Part shown: piece by piece, positions 56,645 to 63,950 of the stretch
Layout of the letters: the number at the start of each line of letters is the position of its first letter
How positions within the stretch are numbered: position 1 is the stretch's first letter
Source: Lachnospira hominis (ex Liu et al. 2021)
Lineage (GTDB): Bacteria > Bacillota > Clostridia > Lachnospirales > Lachnospiraceae
Length of the DNA: 64,000 nucleotides
Assembly (NCBI RefSeq): GCF_014287955.1
Contig: NZ_JACOPD010000007.1
Span: forward strand, 123,029-187,028
Direction of reading: 5' to 3'
Notes under the pieces: model-generated
Databases searched by the model: none
Seen by the model: the letters and a program-made list of their open reading frames with translations, nothing else
What the model was told of the DNA's origin: nothing
Program-made: the position numbers and the translations under genes

Positions 56645-57295
56645 ATGAGTAATAAAAAATATTATGTAAATAATGTCTGGGATAAAGAAGAATTTCGCCG
56701 GTGTGCTTTGGGTAAAAAATTTAAAATGCAGGAAATATTAAAGTATTTAAAAAGATGTATAAAATGGAGTTGTCAGCGTATAGTCAGAGGTTATGCGGAG
56801 TGTGACGTCTGGAATATGGATGGTTATCTGCAACGGTTGATTCCTGATATGCTACAGGATTTAAAGGATAACAGAAATGGTTCGCCATCATATCTTGGGG
56901 AAAATTATACGAATGAAGAGGGGATTTTAGTTAATGATACATGCCATGATGAGTGGGATAAGATATTGGATAATATGATTTTTTTATGGAGAGAATCTAA
57001 CGAAGAGACATGTAAAAGAATAAATCCATATTATGATGAGTATGACAAGGCATTTGAAGAATTTACAGAAAAATACGGCATATTGGGAGATAAATTAATG
57101 ACAGAAGCTGAGTTGGAAAATGATAAAAAGTTCAGGGTAAGGACGGGACATTTTATGGATGAACTATATAAGTTATTGAATTACAAGTCCAATGACAAAT
57201 ACTTGACTATTGCTTATAGTATATTTATAATAGTATTTATAAAAATAATGCGAAAAAAGTATTTAGGAAAGGAAGATGTGATATGGTACCTGTAA
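56645..57295 (+). CDS. Mobile-element or phage-type protein of unknown function
   Basis: 216 aa from ATG 56645 with GGAGG 7 bases upstream. DVWNMDGYLQRLIPDMLQDLK, then SPSYLGENYT and DEWDKILDNMIFLWRE form a pattern I have seen in small conserved phage and element proteins with no known function. The C terminus has a hydrophobic stretch (~187-203) and basic residues. Its last bases overlap the next HTH gene by 13, so they are translated together. Confidence 0.65.
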   Translation: MSNKKYYVNNVWDKEEFRRCALGKKFKMQEILKYLKRCIKWSCQRIVRGYAECDVWNMDGYLQRLIPDMLQDLKDNRNGSPSYLGENYTNEEGILVNDTCHDEWDKILDNMIFLWRESNEETCKRINPYYDEYDKAFEEFTEKYGILGDKLMTEAELENDKKFRVRTGHFMDELYKLLNYKSNDKYLTIAYSIFIIVFIKIMRKKYLGKEDVIWYL

Positions 57296-57600
57296 TTGAT
57301 AATATTGAAACCGGCAATAATATAAGAAGAATAATGCAAAACCAGGGATTGACTGTAAAAGATGTGAAAAAGTATCTTGGACTCGGATGTCTGCAGAGCA
57401 TATACCGATGGATGAACGGTGCTAATGTGCCGTCGATTGACAATTTATATGCATTGAGTAATTTGTTTCAGATGCCAGTTGATGAGATAGTGCGTGGAAA
57501 CAGACCTAAGATTGAGCCTCGCGATGAACATTATTATAGTATGAGAAAAAGAATGCTTGCGTATTGCAGACTAAGTAAAAAATATTTATCTTATGATTAG
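57283..57600 (+). CDS. XRE-like helix-turn-helix regulator
   Basis: 105 aa. HTH at ~13-55 (NIRRIMQNQGLTVKDVKKYLGLGCLQSIYRWMNGANVPSIDNLYALS) and a short basic tail. Likely a regulator of element genes. Paralogue of the broken gene at 56322. GGAAGATGTG before ATG 57283. Confidence 0.85.
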   Translation: MVPVIDNIETGNNIRRIMQNQGLTVKDVKKYLGLGCLQSIYRWMNGANVPSIDNLYALSNLFQMPVDEIVRGNRPKIEPRDEHYYSMRKRMLAYCRLSKKYLSYD

Positions 57601-57682
57601 GTTTGGATTTGATGGTGTAAGCTGCTGAGCATGGCTGGTACATTAAGGTTAGAGCAGATGATGTGGTATAGAGTAAAATGGA

Positions 57683-58449
57683 TGTTCCAAACCCACTTGC
57701 ACAAAAATTATGCGTGAGCTAGATTCTGACAATGGCATCGGATTGATTGAGAAGAAACGGAGAGGTCTTGGCAAACTGGACATCATTTATGTGAGCTTCC
57801 GTTCCGGATGAAAAAAAGAAAAAGAGCCTTCAAACTCTGATATTTCTACAGAAGTAAAAGATTTTAACTTCAAGAAGCAAAAGAATTTAACTTCTGGAAG
57901 TAAAAAATTGAACTTCAAGAGGTAAAGGAATCTGACCTCAAGAGGGAAAAAAATTTGACTTCTGAAAGTAAAGAAACTGAACCTCAAGAGGTAAACGATT
58001 TTGTCCCTAATTATAACAATACTAACTATAACAACCAGAGTTATACTGATATAAGTTATACCAATCCTATCAATCAATCTAGTAATGAGAGTGAGTCAGA
58101 AAAAAGGATTGATTTGATGGATGATGTAAATGCATACATAGAACTGATTAAGGATAACGTCGAATATGAGCATCACATGAAGTATGATGACTGGCAGAAC
58201 AAGGCTTTGTATGAGGAGCTTTTTGAGGTTATCTGTGAGGTTGTATGCGTAAAGCGTACAACAATCCGGATTGCAGGAGAGGATTATCCTTATGAGTTTG
58301 TAAAATCTAAATTCCTGAAGCTGAACAGTGGACATCTGGAGTATGTGATTGGCTGTATGCATGATACAAATACGAAAATAACCAATATCAAGGCATATAT
58401 GGTTACTGCTCTTTATAATGCACCCTCAACGATGAACCATTATTATTAG
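57683..58449 (+). pseudogene. Replication initiator protein A (RepA-like) of an integrative element, decayed
   Basis: Frame 57683 onward reads KPTCTKIMRELDSDNGIGLIEKKRRGLGKLDIIYV, the winged-helix part of element RepA proteins, then meets TGA at 57809. The same frame goes on through a Lys/Glu/Ser linker; near 57902 one base is lost in an A run and the reading shifts. The last 164 codons (57955-58449) are intact: VPNYNNTNYNNQSY linker and the C-terminal domain (VCVKRTTIRIAGEDYPYEFVKSKFLKL, YMVTALYNAP). The N-terminal domain is missing. The linker DNA at 57850-57985 is made of degenerate 22-27 bp repeats. Family recognised from memory of Lachnospiraceae ICEs. Confidence 0.8.
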
Positions 58450-58486
58450 CAGGAAGTGCAGCACGATATGTACGGAGGTGGCTGGC

Positions 58487-58897
58487 ATGAAAAAGGCATT
58501 GTTTAAAATAATTATTCCGGTATGCGTTCTTGTTCTGTGGATGATTACCTGTTATCCGGTTTGTAATAAAGCAGATTGGTTTGATTATTTCCTTTATTGG
58601 ATTTTGGTAGGATGTCCCTATGGTACCAGAAAAATGTGCATGTTCCTTGTGCCGAAGAATTTTGGTATTGCAGGAAGTATGGGAATACTGGCACTGAATT
58701 GTATCGTTGGAGGTCTGATTGGTGGTATTATTGTTCTTGTGAGGATTATCGTTATATTTACGGAGATAATAAAAGTAATAGCAGGACACTTCTGGACACA
58801 ATGTCCAAAGGTGCAAAAGAAAAAAGAGCAACAAAAAAGGCATTGTCAATCAATCATAAACAATACCTCTACTTGTCATCTGGAACATATTCCATAA
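58487..58897 (+). CDS. DUF6050-like small membrane protein of integrative elements
   Basis: 136 aa from ATG 58487, 8 bases after GGAGG. Two to three hydrophobic segments (~4-22, ~31-50, ~65-92), then a basic tail. It has the layout of a small membrane protein that accompanies RepA in Lachnospiraceae elements; the DUF number is from memory. The 3' end overlaps the convergent HTH gene by 29 bases and may be read past its usual end. A GGACA/TGTCC palindrome is inside the gene. Confidence 0.65.
   Translation: MKKALFKIIIPVCVLVLWMITCYPVCNKADWFDYFLYWILVGCPYGTRKMCMFLVPKNFGIAGSMGILALNCIVGGLIGGIIVLVRIIVIFTEIIKVIAGHFWTQCPKVQKKKEQQKRHCQSIINNTSTCHLEHIP
58793..58807. repeat. TGGACA-CAA-TGTCCA palindrome, first of three in the element
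   Basis: Perfect 6-bp arms. Related copies lie at 59662-59676 (one mismatch) and 63172-63186 (7-bp arms). All are in the element; the other two are a short way before gene starts. Confidence 0.65.
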
Positions 58898-59075
58898 TAT
58901 CTTCAATCCGGCAGTCAAGTATCTGACATAGCCTGTTCAGAATAATGGTCTTTACCACCATATTTTGCCGGAGTCGCTGAAGCTGTGCTTTGTCAATGCC
59001 GTAATCTTTAATGAGCTGGTACTGACTGATGTTCTTAGCCTTAAGCGTTTGCCAAAGTGGATCATATTTAATCAT
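58869..59075 (-). CDS. Small Cro/C1-type HTH regulator
   Basis: 68 aa from 59075, behind AGGAAAGGAGTT. YDPLWQTLKAKNISQYQLIKDYGIDKAQLQRLRQNMVVKTIILNRLCQILDCRIEDIMEY is a complete single HTH of the kind found in many Firmicutes mobile elements. It runs against the surrounding genes and might act on the GGACA/TGTCC palindromes (inference). Confidence 0.85.
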   Translation of the reverse strand: MIKYDPLWQTLKAKNISQYQLIKDYGIDKAQLQRLRQNMVVKTIILNRLCQILDCRIEDIMEYVPDDK

Positions 59076-59128
59076 ACAGGCAACTCCTTTCCTACCTTGT
59101 ATTTTAATGGCAGGGAACTTATAATGAC

Positions 59129-59242
59129 ATGGTGCGTGTGAGCACCATAAAGTATGTAAATGGTAAAGACAATAATGGTTTATTTCTGGAGATTGAGGAT
59201 ATAGATGCAGGTAGTGTGGTTTTGAAACAGGAGGATGGCTAA
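59129..59242 (+). CDS. Very small element protein, possibly a remnant
   Basis: 37 aa (MVRVSTIKYVNGKDNNGLFL...). The sequence after VNGKDNNGLFLEIED looks like the end of a conserved small element protein. The RBS is weak, so it may be the tail of a longer, lost gene. The stop is 2 bases before the next start. Confidence 0.45.
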   Translation: MVRVSTIKYVNGKDNNGLFLEIEDIDAGSVVLKQEDG

Positions 59243-59244
59243 TT

Positions 59245-59605
59245 GTGAAAGAAATATACATTACAGACAGTGAAAGGGAAAAATGCAGAAAGGTTGCAGA
59301 TGCTTTTGCAGAGCTGTATGAGGTTGAATATACTTGTCGTGGATGCGGGAAGATACGGTTTTGTTAAATTACAGTATTATAGACCGCCACAGGGTTTTGA
59401 AGATGCAATAACCTTTACGGACAGCCGGAGCATGTTTGAGAACTTGTGGGAGGAATGGTTTGACACGCAGCTTTTTCTTCTGGCAAAAGGAACACCAATG
59501 GCAGAAATGGGATACAGTGAAATATTTGAGTGTCTACCAAAAGAAAAACAGAAGGAGCTCATCGATAAAAAAGCTGAGTTTGTAAGAGTAGCAGGAATCG
59601 AATAA
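59245..59605 (+). pseudogene. Conserved integrative-element gene of unknown function, frameshifted
   Basis: GTG 59245 (GGAGG 10 bases upstream) opens KEIYITDSEREKCRKVADAFAELYEVE, then the frame runs into a stop near 59365. The continuation, VVDAGRYGFVKLQYYRPPQGFEDAITFTDSRSMFENLWEEWFDTQLFLLAKGTPMAE, is in another frame and ends at 59605. The total length is one base more than a multiple of three; the shift is near 59325. I know this pattern as an intact ~120-aa protein in Lachnospiraceae ICEs. The function is unknown. Confidence 0.8.
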
Positions 59606-59612
59606 AAGGGAA

Positions 59613-59692
59613 ACAGCGTCAGGGCAGTTATGAGTGAAATACTTGTAGCTGCTTTTTCTTTTGGACACAATGTCTAGAAGTGGGATGGAGAG
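59613..59692 (+). repeat. Intergenic unit, copy A (left border of the nuclease cassette)
   Basis: ACAGCGTCAGGGCAGTTAT is identical to the start of copy B (63114-63202); then GTAGCTGC, the TTTTGGACA...TGTC palindrome, AGAAG and GGAGAG follow in the same order. Its hairpin is weaker than that of copy B because two C bases are lost. The final GGAGAG serves as RBS for the next gene. Confidence 0.85.
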
Positions 59693-59700
59693 ATATATAG

Positions 59701-60339
59701 ATGGAATTAATGAGAGATATTAACAGGGTAATGGAGCGTGAGATAGCGAAGGGGAGTTGCCCTTTGAAACTGGATCATATTGAAGTTGGAGATTATTCGT
59801 ATCAGGAGATAACATCAAAAGAGAAATTGCTGGAGGTGTTATCGTATTTGTTGCGGATAGGTGATTTCAGGCAGTATGCCGGAAAGACTATCCTAAATAA
59901 TGTTTATATGAACCTTCGAGGGAAAAAGCCTATATTCAAGCGAACTAGGACAGCAATAGAAAGAAATAATATATTTGCAACAATCAAAAGGTGTGCAAAA
60001 AAGCTAAAGCCGGAGTATAATGGAAATGTATATCTGGAAACGGTCAGATGTTATTTTGACATATCGCAAGAAAATCTGGAAAAGTGCCGATATACATATC
60101 AGGGGAACGAAACATACGCCTTTCTGATGTCGGACAAGTATATTATGGCATTGTATACGCATTGTTTGGTGGCGAGGAAAGAAGCTGCTATGCAGGATGT
60201 GAAGATGGAATTCTTTACGGAAAAGGAGTATGGAATGGTGAGGTTGGAGAATGTTTTGTTTCAGGCATTGTTACTTGATGATATACAATTTAGTCAAGAT
60301 AAAATACTTGCTATGTTTGTAACCATATTTATTGAATAG
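59701..60339 (+). CDS. Cassette protein 1, unknown family
   Basis: 212 aa from ATG 59701 with GGAGAG 8 bases upstream (part of copy A). No signal peptide or clear membrane segment. Mixed alpha/beta appearance; basic stretch LRGKKPIFKRTRTAIERNN (~83-101) could contact nucleic acid or the partner. No motif that I recognise. It is 33 bp from the nuclease-like gene, on the same strand. Confidence 0.7.
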   Translation: MELMRDINRVMEREIAKGSCPLKLDHIEVGDYSYQEITSKEKLLEVLSYLLRIGDFRQYAGKTILNNVYMNLRGKKPIFKRTRTAIERNNIFATIKRCAKKLKPEYNGNVYLETVRCYFDISQENLEKCRYTYQGNETYAFLMSDKYIMALYTHCLVARKEAAMQDVKMEFFTEKEYGMVRLENVLFQALLLDDIQFSQDKILAMFVTIFIE

Positions 60340-60372
60340 TAGAGATTGGTAAAAATATGTGAGGTGTAGTAG

Positions 60373-62007
60373 ATGAACGAATATGAGATACTAGGCAGAT
60401 TACATGAAATTATAGATGATGATACAAACTTGAAAATGAAAGAATGGTTGGACTCTCATAATGTGAATAATTATTTACTATATCCGCTTGCAGCAGTTGA
60501 ACTGGGGGCAATAAACGAAGCACCAGAAAATAATGCAAACTTATTAAGAAGGTGTGTGGCATCATTTGTATATGCGAAGGCGAGAGAAAATGATAAAAGC
60601 ATTTTTATTAAGAAGTTCAATACGCCTGGATTTAAGAAATATCTAAAAGCATATGAAAGTGAATTGATTCCACTATATCAGAATTTTAGATTTTCGAGAG
60701 AAATAAATGATATAAATCCGTTTTCAAAGCCACGTTTAGTGCAAGAAGGAAATCATAATTATAAACTTACAACATCTTTAGTGTCTGATCATTATAGGGA
60801 AGAAGACTTTTATTTTTACGGGGAAGATGATAGACAAAATGCAGAAAAAGAACAAAAACAAACATTTGATTTACATATCAAATTTTGGAATAAAATTGTA
60901 TTGGAACAAAAAAAGTATGAAGAATTGAGTAAATATCCAGACATAGAGCTATATAATTGTTGCATTGGAATTATTGAAAAAGACTTAAATAAGTGGGAGG
61001 CAAGGGTAAGAAGTAATGTTTTCGATGGTCCTAACTATTTAGCAAAGGTTATTGCTTACTTTTATTATCATGCAATGTTGAAATCTATAGCAATCAGAAT
61101 AGATATGGATTTGGAAGATGATATTTTTGAAATAGGAAAAGAATGCATTATGTATTTTGATAAGAAAACATGCATTGATGATATAGTTAAAATTAGTGGA
61201 TTACCAAAGTACAAGGTAGTCAATGTTGTAAATTATTTGATAAATGATGGAAAAATGAATTTGTTAGAATTTCCATTATTTGAGGTGGAGGAGAGTTTGG
61301 TAACTATTCCGTCATTGATACTAGTCAATGATTGGCAATTTACCATTATCAACGGTCATTATTTGAAAAAAATTATTATAACCAATCGAGAAAAGACAAT
61401 ATCCACAGTAACTGAGGGGAGAATAGAAAAGGCTCTATTAGGAGTGACGAACGTTGCAGTGGCAAAAACAGTTCCATATTCCTTTAAGGATGAGATGGGA
61501 AATAAATTAGATAGTGATATTGATTATGCGATTTATGATTTTACTCATAACAAGGTATTAATAATTGAGGCAAAGTGGATAGATAAGCATTATAAAGATG
61601 AAATAGATAAGATATACAGGAATATATTTCAGACACTTAATTCAATATACACGAAGCAGATTGATAAGCATAAAAAGTTCCTACAAAAGCAAGAAAATAT
61701 TGATTTTCTATTTAGCAACGATAAGAACTATAAAAAGGGGTTACCGATGCCAGAAATATATTACTTAGCTGTTGATAAAAGAAATCAAATGCATATTGGT
61801 GAGAGACATATGGTTTCAGAGTATATGCTAATGTATTTTATTCATAAATATGTGTCGGAAAATCAAATTGATTTGGAAGCAATGTGGGGGGAGATAAGCG
61901 GATTACAAACGAAAGTAGAGTATATTACCGTATCAGATAGTTACTACGAAATAAGTGTGGGGGATGAAATTGTTTTAGTTGAACAGGATGATTTATATTG
62001 GAAATAA
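60373..62007 (+). CDS. Cassette protein 2: winged-helix and PD-(D/E)XK nuclease-like protein
   Basis: 544 aa from ATG 60373 (GTGAGG upstream). Residues 1-260 are mostly helical with no known motif; 262-295 (KTCIDDIVKISGLPKYKVVNVVNYLIND) look like a winged helix; 345-402 hold GRIEKALL and SDIDYAIYDFTHNKVLIIEAKW, i.e. Asp382/Asp384 and Glu399-X-Lys401, the pattern of the PD-(D/E)XK nuclease core found in restriction enzymes and defence effectors. The C-terminal ~140 residues are unknown. Much more AT-rich than the element backbone. A DNA-cutting role is inferred from the motif only. Confidence 0.75.
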   Translation: MNEYEILGRLHEIIDDDTNLKMKEWLDSHNVNNYLLYPLAAVELGAINEAPENNANLLRRCVASFVYAKARENDKSIFIKKFNTPGFKKYLKAYESELIPLYQNFRFSREINDINPFSKPRLVQEGNHNYKLTTSLVSDHYREEDFYFYGEDDRQNAEKEQKQTFDLHIKFWNKIVLEQKKYEELSKYPDIELYNCCIGIIEKDLNKWEARVRSNVFDGPNYLAKVIAYFYYHAMLKSIAIRIDMDLEDDIFEIGKECIMYFDKKTCIDDIVKISGLPKYKVVNVVNYLINDGKMNLLEFPLFEVEESLVTIPSLILVNDWQFTIINGHYLKKIIITNREKTISTVTEGRIEKALLGVTNVAVAKTVPYSFKDEMGNKLDSDIDYAIYDFTHNKVLIIEAKWIDKHYKDEIDKIYRNIFQTLNSIYTKQIDKHKKFLQKQENIDFLFSNDKNYKKGLPMPEIYYLAVDKRNQMHIGERHMVSEYMLMYFIHKYVSENQIDLEAMWGEISGLQTKVEYITVSDSYYEISVGDEIVLVEQDDLYWK

Positions 62008-62094
62008 TGATTGAATGCAATAGTTCAGTGTATATTGTCAAATATATATAAGCTGGAGAAATACAAAGTTTAAAGAACTGATATGGGGGGGGTA

Positions 62095-63105
62095 ATGATA
62101 AATATGAGAATTGATGAATTATGCCAAGATAAATATATTTATCTTGATTGGAATGTAGTTAAGAACATGATTAATCCAAGAAATGACAAAAAAGAATTGG
62201 ATGAAGAAATGAAAAGAATAATCTATTTTTTGAGGAAAAAATATAAATTCCCGTATAGCCATGGTCATATTAAGGACAGAGCAAACCATTATGATGAGAA
62301 ATACAGAGAAGATGTAAAAGCAGATTTTAGCTTTTTTGAGAGTATAACAGATTCTTTTTGCCTTGTTAGATGTGATGAATTAAATAAATTTGTAATGATA
62401 AAAAAACCAATAATGGATTTCTTCGATGAAGAAATAGAGGAAGAAAAAAACAGAAGAGGATTTAATTTTCAATATTTTTTGAACCCAGAAGCTTCATTTA
62501 GGGTTGATATGAGTAAAATAAATAAAGATCATCCATTATATGAAATGCTTGAGAGAAGTAATGGAATTTACAATCCTTTTTCTATGAGTGAATTTCTTGA
62601 AAAACTATATAATGAAATATTTGTGAATGCCGATAAATACAAAAAGTTTAGGGCGTATATGGAACAATTTGAAATAAACAAAGAAGATGCAAGGAACCAA
62701 CAGAATAGTCTGAAAGATCGAGACTATTTAGATTTTTTATTGTTACATATGGAGCCTTTTTTGGAATCAATGTCATATGATGTTCTTGAACTACAAAAGA
62801 AATGGAAATCTATTGCTGAGAATTGGTTTTCGATGTATCACAAAGAAGTATGTTTAGAACTTCTTTTAACCAATGGGTATGGGCTATTAGATTTACATCC
62901 TAAATTCCATGATAAATTGAAAAAAAATAAAAATACCCTTGATAATATAGTAAGAGATGGTAACCATGCATACTATGCATCGGAAGCCTGCTATTTTGTA
63001 TCGGAGGATGGGCATACTCGTGAGAAGACTCAGTTTCTTTATGATGTTTACGGAATAAAAACCAAGGTTGTAAGTGAAGCGGAATTCATAAATCATTTTT
63101 GTTGA
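62095..63105 (+). CDS. Cassette protein 3: PIN-like nuclease candidate
   Basis: 336 aa from ATG 62095; ATG 62104 is an alternative. YIYLDWNVVKNMINP at 14-28 (Asp18) matches the first strand of PIN domains. The C-terminal segment DGNHAYYASEACYFVSEDGHTREK (~288-311) followed by YGIKTKVVSEAEFI matches the last part of the same fold, with Asp305. About 240 mostly helical residues lie between, so it would be a PIN fold with a large insertion. PIN proteins cut RNA. The RBS is a run of eight G (62085-62092), which is unusual. Most AT-rich gene of the cassette. Confidence 0.65.
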   Translation: MINMRIDELCQDKYIYLDWNVVKNMINPRNDKKELDEEMKRIIYFLRKKYKFPYSHGHIKDRANHYDEKYREDVKADFSFFESITDSFCLVRCDELNKFVMIKKPIMDFFDEEIEEEKNRRGFNFQYFLNPEASFRVDMSKINKDHPLYEMLERSNGIYNPFSMSEFLEKLYNEIFVNADKYKKFRAYMEQFEINKEDARNQQNSLKDRDYLDFLLLHMEPFLESMSYDVLELQKKWKSIAENWFSMYHKEVCLELLLTNGYGLLDLHPKFHDKLKKNKNTLDNIVRDGNHAYYASEACYFVSEDGHTREKTQFLYDVYGIKTKVVSEAEFINHFC

Positions 63106-63113
63106 TTAGAATT

Positions 63114-63202
63114 ACAGCGTCAGGGCAGTTATAAGTCGATAGATTTGTAGCTGCCCTTTTTTTATTGCTTTTGGACATGATGTCCAGAAGCGGAAAGGAG
63201 AG
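63114..63202 (+). repeat. Intergenic unit, copy B (right border of the nuclease cassette)
   Basis: Same order of blocks as copy A: ACAGCGTCAGGGCAGTTAT, GTAGCTGC, TTTTGGACA...TGTCCAGAAG, GGAGAG. GGGCAG (63123-63128) pairs with CTGCCC (63151-63156) before seven T, a working terminator. The palindrome TGGACATGATGTCCA is at 63172-63186. A 12-codon ORF (63205-63243, MRYLLHRLYVPP) follows its RBS. Confidence 0.85.
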
Positions 63203-63282
63203 TTATGAGGTATTTATTACATCGGCTGTATGTTCCACCTTAGCGGAGCATACGCACATGGAAATGTAGATTGGAGGTACTT

Positions 63283-63759
63283 ATGCAAGAGGAAGTAACG
63301 CAGAAAACAATCGCTCTTGTAATTAAGACCGCTAAACTGGATGCCAACGTCTTGAAGGCTGCAATGTGGATGTATCTGAACCACCGCAGGCAGAAAGCAC
63401 AGAAAACGCATGGTAAAACTTCTGTGAAAAAGCTGGTTGGCGAAGGCACGGGAGTTTCGTCTATCGAAGTGACGGATGGCAATATCAAATCCTTTGAGCG
63501 GGTAGCTCGTAAATATAATGTTGATTTCGCCGTCAAGAGAGACAAGACAACGAACCCGCCGAAATATGTGGTATTTTTCAAGGGCAGGGATGCCGATGCA
63601 GTAGCACAGGCATTCAAGGAATTTGTTTATGGTAATGAGAAATGAAAGGGCAGGACTTCCGTAAGGGAGAAACTGAAACGCTTTAGGGATGCAGTATCAC
63701 AGAATAAGAACAGAGAACGGAGCCGGGAAAAGAATAAGGACAGGGGGCAGAGCCTTTGA
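63283..63759 (+). pseudogene. PcfB (DUF3801) conjugation accessory protein cut by a nonsense codon
   Basis: ATG 63283 (GGAGG 5 bases upstream) opens MQEEVTQKTIALVIKTAKLD, with HRRQKAQKTHGKTSVKKLVGEGTG and FERVARKYNVDFAVKRD typical of PcfB. TGA at 63643-63645 stops it after 120 codons, yet the same frame continues 38 codons (KGRTSVREKLKRFRDAVS...) to TGA 63757-63759, which overlaps the next start as usual for a PcfB-VirD4 pair. The stop is thus inside the gene. The family assists the VirD4 coupling protein in conjugation. Confidence 0.82.
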
Positions 63760-63950
63760 GTAACATCATTGAAGGCATAACCAAGGATCTGAAAGCTATC
63801 CCGAAAAATCTGAAAGCAAAAGCAGGCGGTATGGATACCAAGAAGCTGGTGCTTTTGAATCTCACCTATATCTTTGCTGGGTATAAAATGTCAAGACCGA
63901 ATGTACAAAAAATATTATATAAAAATGTACAGTTAGTCTGTTTGTCTTAA
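63756..63950 (+). pseudogene. VirD4/TraG coupling protein, N-terminal stub only
   Basis: TTG 63756 opens MSNIIEGITKDLKAIPKNLK, then MDTKKLVLLNL, the normal start of VirD4-type coupling proteins in these elements. The match ends near residue 43 (base ~63884) and gives way to an AT-rich stretch with two AATGTACA copies and a stop at 63950. The ~550 residues with the ATPase motifs are missing. This is an insertion or deletion breakpoint. Confidence 0.7.

Noticed and set aside
57955..58449. Independent 164-aa gene
   Set aside because: It has no RBS and matches the C-terminal domain of element RepA; upstream pieces of the same protein lie in adjacent frames.
59270..59605. Intact 111-aa gene
   Set aside because: The first codons do not match the element family; the right N terminus (KEIYITDSER) is just upstream in another frame, which shows a frameshift.
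62041..62094. GTPase-like or Gly-rich start of the PIN-like gene at ATG 62083
   Set aside because: The extra residues come from the G-run RBS itself; the family-like strand starts after ATG 62095 or 62104.
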